Positions 6,263 to 8,747 of a DNA stretch of 8,747 nt are shown here, piece after piece; the stretch's first letter is position 1, and each line of letters starts with the position of its first letter. Source of the stretch: Actinomycetes bacterium (lineage in GTDB: Bacteria; Actinomycetota; Acidimicrobiia; Acidimicrobiales; RAAP-2); the NCBI GenBank assembly GCA_021841725.1, contig JAKCEC010000046.1, forward strand, positions 1-8,747, in the 5' to 3' direction. Position numbers and translations under genes: made by a program. The notes under the pieces are model-generated. The model worked only from the letters and a program-made list of their open reading frames with translations. It made no database searches and was not told the DNA's origin.

Positions 6263-7740
6263 CCACCCTGGCCGAACTCTCGGAGGACTTCACGTCCCTC
6301 TCGGAGGTGGCGGTGGATCACCTCTTGCGCCTCACCGCGTCCTGGTCCCTCCTGGCGGACCTGTCATTCTCGGACATGGTGCTGTGCGCCCCGGACGAGC
6401 ACGCGCCACCCCTCACCCGATTCGTGGTGCTGGGTCAGGTGCGGCCCAACAACCGCTCCACCCTGATCGTGGACGACCTCATCGGGTCGCTGCAGCCCGC
6501 CGACGAGTGGCCCCTGGTGCGCCAGGCCTACGAATCGGGTCAGCGCGTCGTCGGTGAGGTGGCGGTGCCCGCCCTCGCCCAGGCCGTGCCGGTCTGGTGC
6601 ATCCCGGTGCGCTTCGACGCCCGCGTCATCGCGGTGTTGGTGCGACTACAGGGTCCGCTGCGCGGACCGGCCTCGCTCTACGAGCAGGCGTACCTCTCGA
6701 TCTTCGAACGCCTGTGCTCCATGGTGTCGGACGCGACCTTCCCCTACCGCGAGGACACCGTGGCGGGACCCGGGATGCCGCGCGTGGGCGACGGGATCAT
6801 CTTGATCAACGACGTCGGTGAAGTGGAGTTCGCCACCCCCAACGCCACCAACGCCCTGCACCGTCTCGGGGTCTACGCCTCCACCGAGGGCAAGACCTTC
6901 GCCGAGGCCGGGTTGCGCTTGCGGGTGGTGGAGCGCTGTCTGGAGTACGGCATCCCCGCGATGGAGGAGGTGGATCGTTCGAGCGACGTGGCGATCCTGT
7001 TTCACTGCGTGCCGCTCTACGACGGCGGCGTCGTCACCGGGGTCGTGGTCCTGCTGCGCGACGTCTCGGACCTGCGTCAACTCAATCGACTGGTGCTCAA
7101 CAAGGAGGCCGCGGTGCGCGAGGTGCACCACCGCGTGAAGAATAACTTGCAGACGATCTCGTCGCTGCTGCGATTACAGGCGCGCCGCAGTGACGAGATC
7201 GAGACCGTGGTCGCGCTGCAGGAGGCGGAGCGCCGGGTGCGGTCCATTGCGGTGGTGCACGAGGTCCTCTCGCGTGAACCGGGCGAGGAGGTGGTGTTCG
7301 ACGAGATCGTGCGCTCCATCGTCTTGCTCGTCGAGGACACGGTCCTCGCCCTGCACCCGGTCGAGATCGTGGTCAACGGGGAACTGGGGACCCTCCCCAC
7401 GGACCTGGCGACGCCCCTCGCCCTCGCGCTCACCGAGCTGCTCACGAACGCCGTGGAGCACGCGTTCACGGACTTTGGCGGACCCGAGAACGAACACGTG
7501 GGGGTGGTGACGCTGGACCTCTGTCTCGAGGGCGGCCACGCCGTCGCGGAGATCCGCGACAACGGACGCGGCCTCGCCGAAGCCTTCACCCTCGACTCGG
7601 CGACGAGTCTGGGTCTGTCCATCGTGCGCGACTTGGTGCGCTCTCAGTTACACGGGACGATCGAGATGTCCAACGTGACCTACGCCGAGGGCGGGGGGAC
7701 GCTCATTCGCGTCGTGGTCCCGACCGAGATCGCGACCTGA
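6259..7740 (+). CDS. pdtaS: PdtaS-type cytosolic sensor histidine kinase (GAF-PAS-HisKA_2-HATPase)
   Basis: A 493-residue soluble kinase closely resembling M. tuberculosis PdtaS. The N-terminus, 'TSLSEVAVDHLLRLTASW' then 'LLADLSFSDM', matches the PdtaS GAF-like domain (about 1-160). A PAS domain follows at about 172-280 ('GDGIILINDVGEVEFATPNA'). The HisKA_2 helix contains 'EVHHRVKNNLQTISSLLRLQ', with H291 (next to RVKNN) the likely phospho-acceptor. The ATPase domain has N397 ('LTELLTNAVEHAF'), D434 in 'DNGRGL', and 'SLGLSIVRDLV'. No membrane helix is seen. In mycobacteria PdtaS phosphorylates PdtaR, an ANTAR RNA-binding antiterminator; no such partner is in this window, which is normal because the genes are unlinked there too. 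GTG 6259 overlaps the PHP stop. The gene ends 4 nt from the convergent whiB. Confidence 0.93.
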   Translation: MTTLAELSEDFTSLSEVAVDHLLRLTASWSLLADLSFSDMVLCAPDEHAPPLTRFVVLGQVRPNNRSTLIVDDLIGSLQPADEWPLVRQAYESGQRVVGEVAVPALAQAVPVWCIPVRFDARVIAVLVRLQGPLRGPASLYEQAYLSIFERLCSMVSDATFPYREDTVAGPGMPRVGDGIILINDVGEVEFATPNATNALHRLGVYASTEGKTFAEAGLRLRVVERCLEYGIPAMEEVDRSSDVAILFHCVPLYDGGVVTGVVVLLRDVSDLRQLNRLVLNKEAAVREVHHRVKNNLQTISSLLRLQARRSDEIETVVALQEAERRVRSIAVVHEVLSREPGEEVVFDEIVRSIVLLVEDTVLALHPVEIVVNGELGTLPTDLATPLALALTELLTNAVEHAFTDFGGPENEHVGVVTLDLCLEGGHAVAEIRDNGRGLAEAFTLDSATSLGLSIVRDLVRSQLHGTIEMSNVTYAEGGGTLIRVVVPTEIAT

Positions 7741-7744
7741 CGGC

Positions 7745-8041
7745 CTAGTTCTGCTGCATGCGACGACGGGCGGCCAACCACTGCTTGCGCAGCTTGCGAC
7801 GCTCGTCCTCGGTGGTCCCGCCCCACACGCCCGACTCCTGGTTGGTCGCCAGCGCGAACTCGAGGCAATGCTTCTGCGCGTCGCAGTTCACGCACACGCG
7901 CTTGGCGGACTCGATCTGGTCCGTGGCCATCCCCGTCGTGCCGACGGGGAAGAACAACTCGGGTTCGGTGTCGCGGCAGGCCGCGTTCGCACGCCAATCG
8001 GCGTCATCCCAAGCGTGAGTACGGTTCCAGATCAACGACAT
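7745..8041 (-). CDS. whiB1: WhiB-family [4Fe-4S] transcription regulator, WhiB1-like
   Basis: A 98-residue WhiB protein. The four cluster ligands are C22, C50, C53 and C59 ('ACRDTEPELFFPVG', 'CVNCDAQKHC'), followed by the beta-turn GVWGG at 71-75 and a basic tail ('EDERRKLRKQWLAARRR') that contacts DNA. WhiB proteins act with the primary sigma factor; WhiB1 carries a nitric-oxide-sensitive [4Fe-4S] cluster and is essential in M. tuberculosis. The WhiB1 subtype is supported by 'ELFFPVG', by the ending, and by the convergent pairing with pdtaS, as in Rv3219/Rv3220c. ATG 8041 has AAAAAGGA with a 7-nt gap. A second ATG at 8046 is out of frame. The first 15 residues extend beyond the M. tuberculosis form. 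Confidence 0.93.
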   Translation of the reverse strand: MSLIWNRTHAWDDADWRANAACRDTEPELFFPVGTTGMATDQIESAKRVCVNCDAQKHCLEFALATNQESGVWGGTTEDERRKLRKQWLAARRRMQQN

Positions 8042-8058
8042 GACATAATCCTTTTTAA

Positions 8059-8096
8059 TTAACGAAACCCCCGAAAAATCTCTCGGAAGCCGTTAA
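8059..8096 (-). promoter_or_regulatory. Two-tier inverted repeat in the whiB 5' leader
   Basis: Outer arms TTAACG (8059-8064) and CGTTAA (8091-8096) are exact reverse complements, and inner arms CCGA (8071-8074) and TCGG (8083-8086) pair around an 8-nt loop, with an unequal internal loop between (6 and 4 nt). It lies between the predicted transcription start and the whiB ribosome site, so it could be an mRNA hairpin or an operator. There is no U-run in the right place for an ordinary terminator. Function unknown. Confidence 0.4.
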
Positions 8097-8109
8097 GGGC
8101 GGGAAGGTA

Positions 8110-8138
8110 ATTTTACTCAGCGGACGCTCTATTTTCAA
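8110..8138 (-). promoter_or_regulatory. Strong sigma70-type promoter for whiB (TTGAAA-N17-TAAAAT)
   Basis: On the minus strand a TTGAAA -35 (8133-8138) is separated by exactly 17 nt from a TAAAAT -10 (8110-8115), both close to consensus and at ideal spacing. Transcription would begin near 8103, giving a leader of about 62 nt before ATG 8041 that contains the inverted repeat at 8059-8096 and the AAAAAGGA ribosome site. This is the best promoter in the window. Confidence 0.7.
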
Positions 8139-8192
8139 GGAATTTTTTGGTATTTGGGTAGCAAAGTGGACACGGATGGCAAGATTCTTATC

Positions 8193-8747
8193 GTGACTTC
8201 AATATTCGCGCACCGGGGACACCATCACCGGCACCCCGAGAATTCCGTCGCCGCGGTCGCGGGCGCGAGGGCCCTCGGCGCCGACGGCGTGGAGGTGGAC
8301 GTCTGGCTCAGCACCGATAACTCCCTGGTCGTGAACCACGACCGGCACCTCGGCGGACGCGACATCGCGCGCAGCGCGCGTGACGACCTACGCGAGGAAC
8401 CACGGGCGGCGACCCTGGAGGAGGTCCTCGCCGTCGCGGGGGCGATGCGCGTCAACGTGGAGATCAAGGCCACGCGCTCCGCGGCGTACAACACGAGGGT
8501 CGCCCGGGCGGTGGTGGAACGACTGGACGCCTCGCCGGTCTCCGCACAGTGCCTGGTGTCGAGTTTCTCCCTCGCCGTCTGCGACGAGGTTCGGCGGCTG
8601 TCGCCGACGCGCCCGGTGGGTTGGCTGGTGACGCGCCCGCGGTCCGACGACGTGCTGGAGCAGGTGCGCGCGCACCGTCTCACGTCGGCCCACCTCCCCT
8701 TCACCCGGGTGAACGAAGGGGTGGCGCGTCGCGCCACGGCCCTCGGT
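8193..8747 (+). CDS. Glycerophosphodiester phosphodiesterase (GDPD), 3' truncated
   Basis: The gene is open to the window edge, so only 185 residues are visible; family members are usually about 230-260. The start 'MTSIFAHRGHHRHPENSVAA' carries the GDPD signature HRG...PEN (H7, R8, E15, N16), followed by 'GVEVDVWLS' (E33, D35), 'NHD' (H48, D49) and 'VEIKAT' (E90, K92). These are the metal-binding and acid/base residues of the TIM-barrel enzymes that split glycerophosphodiesters into sn-glycerol 3-phosphate and an alcohol. No signal peptide is seen, so it is probably cytosolic. GTG 8193 is favoured because HRG normally lies within ten residues of the N-terminus; GTG 8166 in frame would add nine residues. 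Neither has a good ribosome site. Divergent from whiB. Confidence 0.88.
   Translation, partial: MTSIFAHRGHHHRHPENSVAAVAGARALGADGVEVDVWLSTDNSLVVNHDRHLGGRDIARSARDDLREEPRAATLEEVLAVAGAMRVNVEIKATRSAAYNTRVARAVVERLDASPVSAQCLVSSFSLAVCDEVRRLSPTRPVGWLVTRPRSDDVLEQVRAHRLTSAHLPFTRVNEGVARRATALG

Noticed and set aside
8225..8737. 170-residue minus-strand frame at the right end
   Set aside because: It is antisense to the GDPD frame, which has the complete HRG, PEN, ExD, HD and EIK signature; the antisense translation is Arg/Ser/Thr-rich and featureless.
1..8747. Search for tRNA, rRNA, CRISPR arrays, insertion sequences, toxin-antitoxin or defence genes
   Set aside because: Nearly all of the window is accounted for by recognisable genes on one strand or the other; no direct-repeat arrays, terminal inverted repeats, transposase motifs or RNA-gene signatures were seen.

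Overview
The window is GC-rich, gene-dense bacterial DNA with GTG starts, 4-nt start/stop overlaps, a WhiB-family gene, a PdtaS-type sensor kinase and a DUF3107 protein. These last three markers point to Actinobacteria (Actinomycetota). A System I cytochrome c maturation cluster (ccmF-G-H-I) is not what one expects in mycobacteria or streptomycetes. Together they suggest a deep-branching lineage such as Acidimicrobiia; that placement is inference, since no rRNA or tRNA is present.

Layout. (1) 1-2009, plus strand: the end of ccmF, then a ResA/CcmG-like thioredoxin, CcmH and a CcmI-like TPR protein, each joined to the next by a 4-nt overlap. They form the end of an operon for haem delivery and apocytochrome reduction/ligation. 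(2) 2031-2747, minus strand: a winged-helix COG2345/SufR-like regulator with three C-terminal cysteines. It is divergent from (3) 2838-3950, plus strand: an Mrp/ApbC-type P-loop ATPase of Fe-S cluster delivery. The 90-nt gap between them carries a perfect inverted repeat beside a putative -10 box. (4) 3947-5098, minus strand: a dGTPase-like HD phosphohydrolase whose stop codon shares a CTAG with the Mrp stop. (5) 5150-7740, plus strand: a tight three-gene unit of DUF3107, a PHP-domain histidinol-phosphatase-like hydrolase and a PdtaS-type histidine kinase. (6) 7745-8041, minus strand: a WhiB1-like Fe-S regulator convergent with pdtaS, the same arrangement as whiB1/pdtaS (Rv3219/Rv3220c) in Mycobacterium tuberculosis. 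(7) 8042-8192: a 151-nt island of about 42% GC with a strong sigma70-type promoter for whiB and a possible 5'-UTR hairpin. (8) 8193 to the end: an incomplete glycerophosphodiester phosphodiesterase gene.

Theme. Redox and Fe-S biology recurs: cytochrome c maturation, a probable Fe-S-sensing repressor facing an Fe-S carrier, and a WhiB protein. The other genes look like housekeeping (nucleotide pool, histidine or phosphoester hydrolysis, signalling). I see no mobile element, CRISPR array, RNA gene or defence island. The best candidate for something under-described is the SufR-like/Mrp divergent pair with its palindrome. No non-coding gap exceeds 300 bases.
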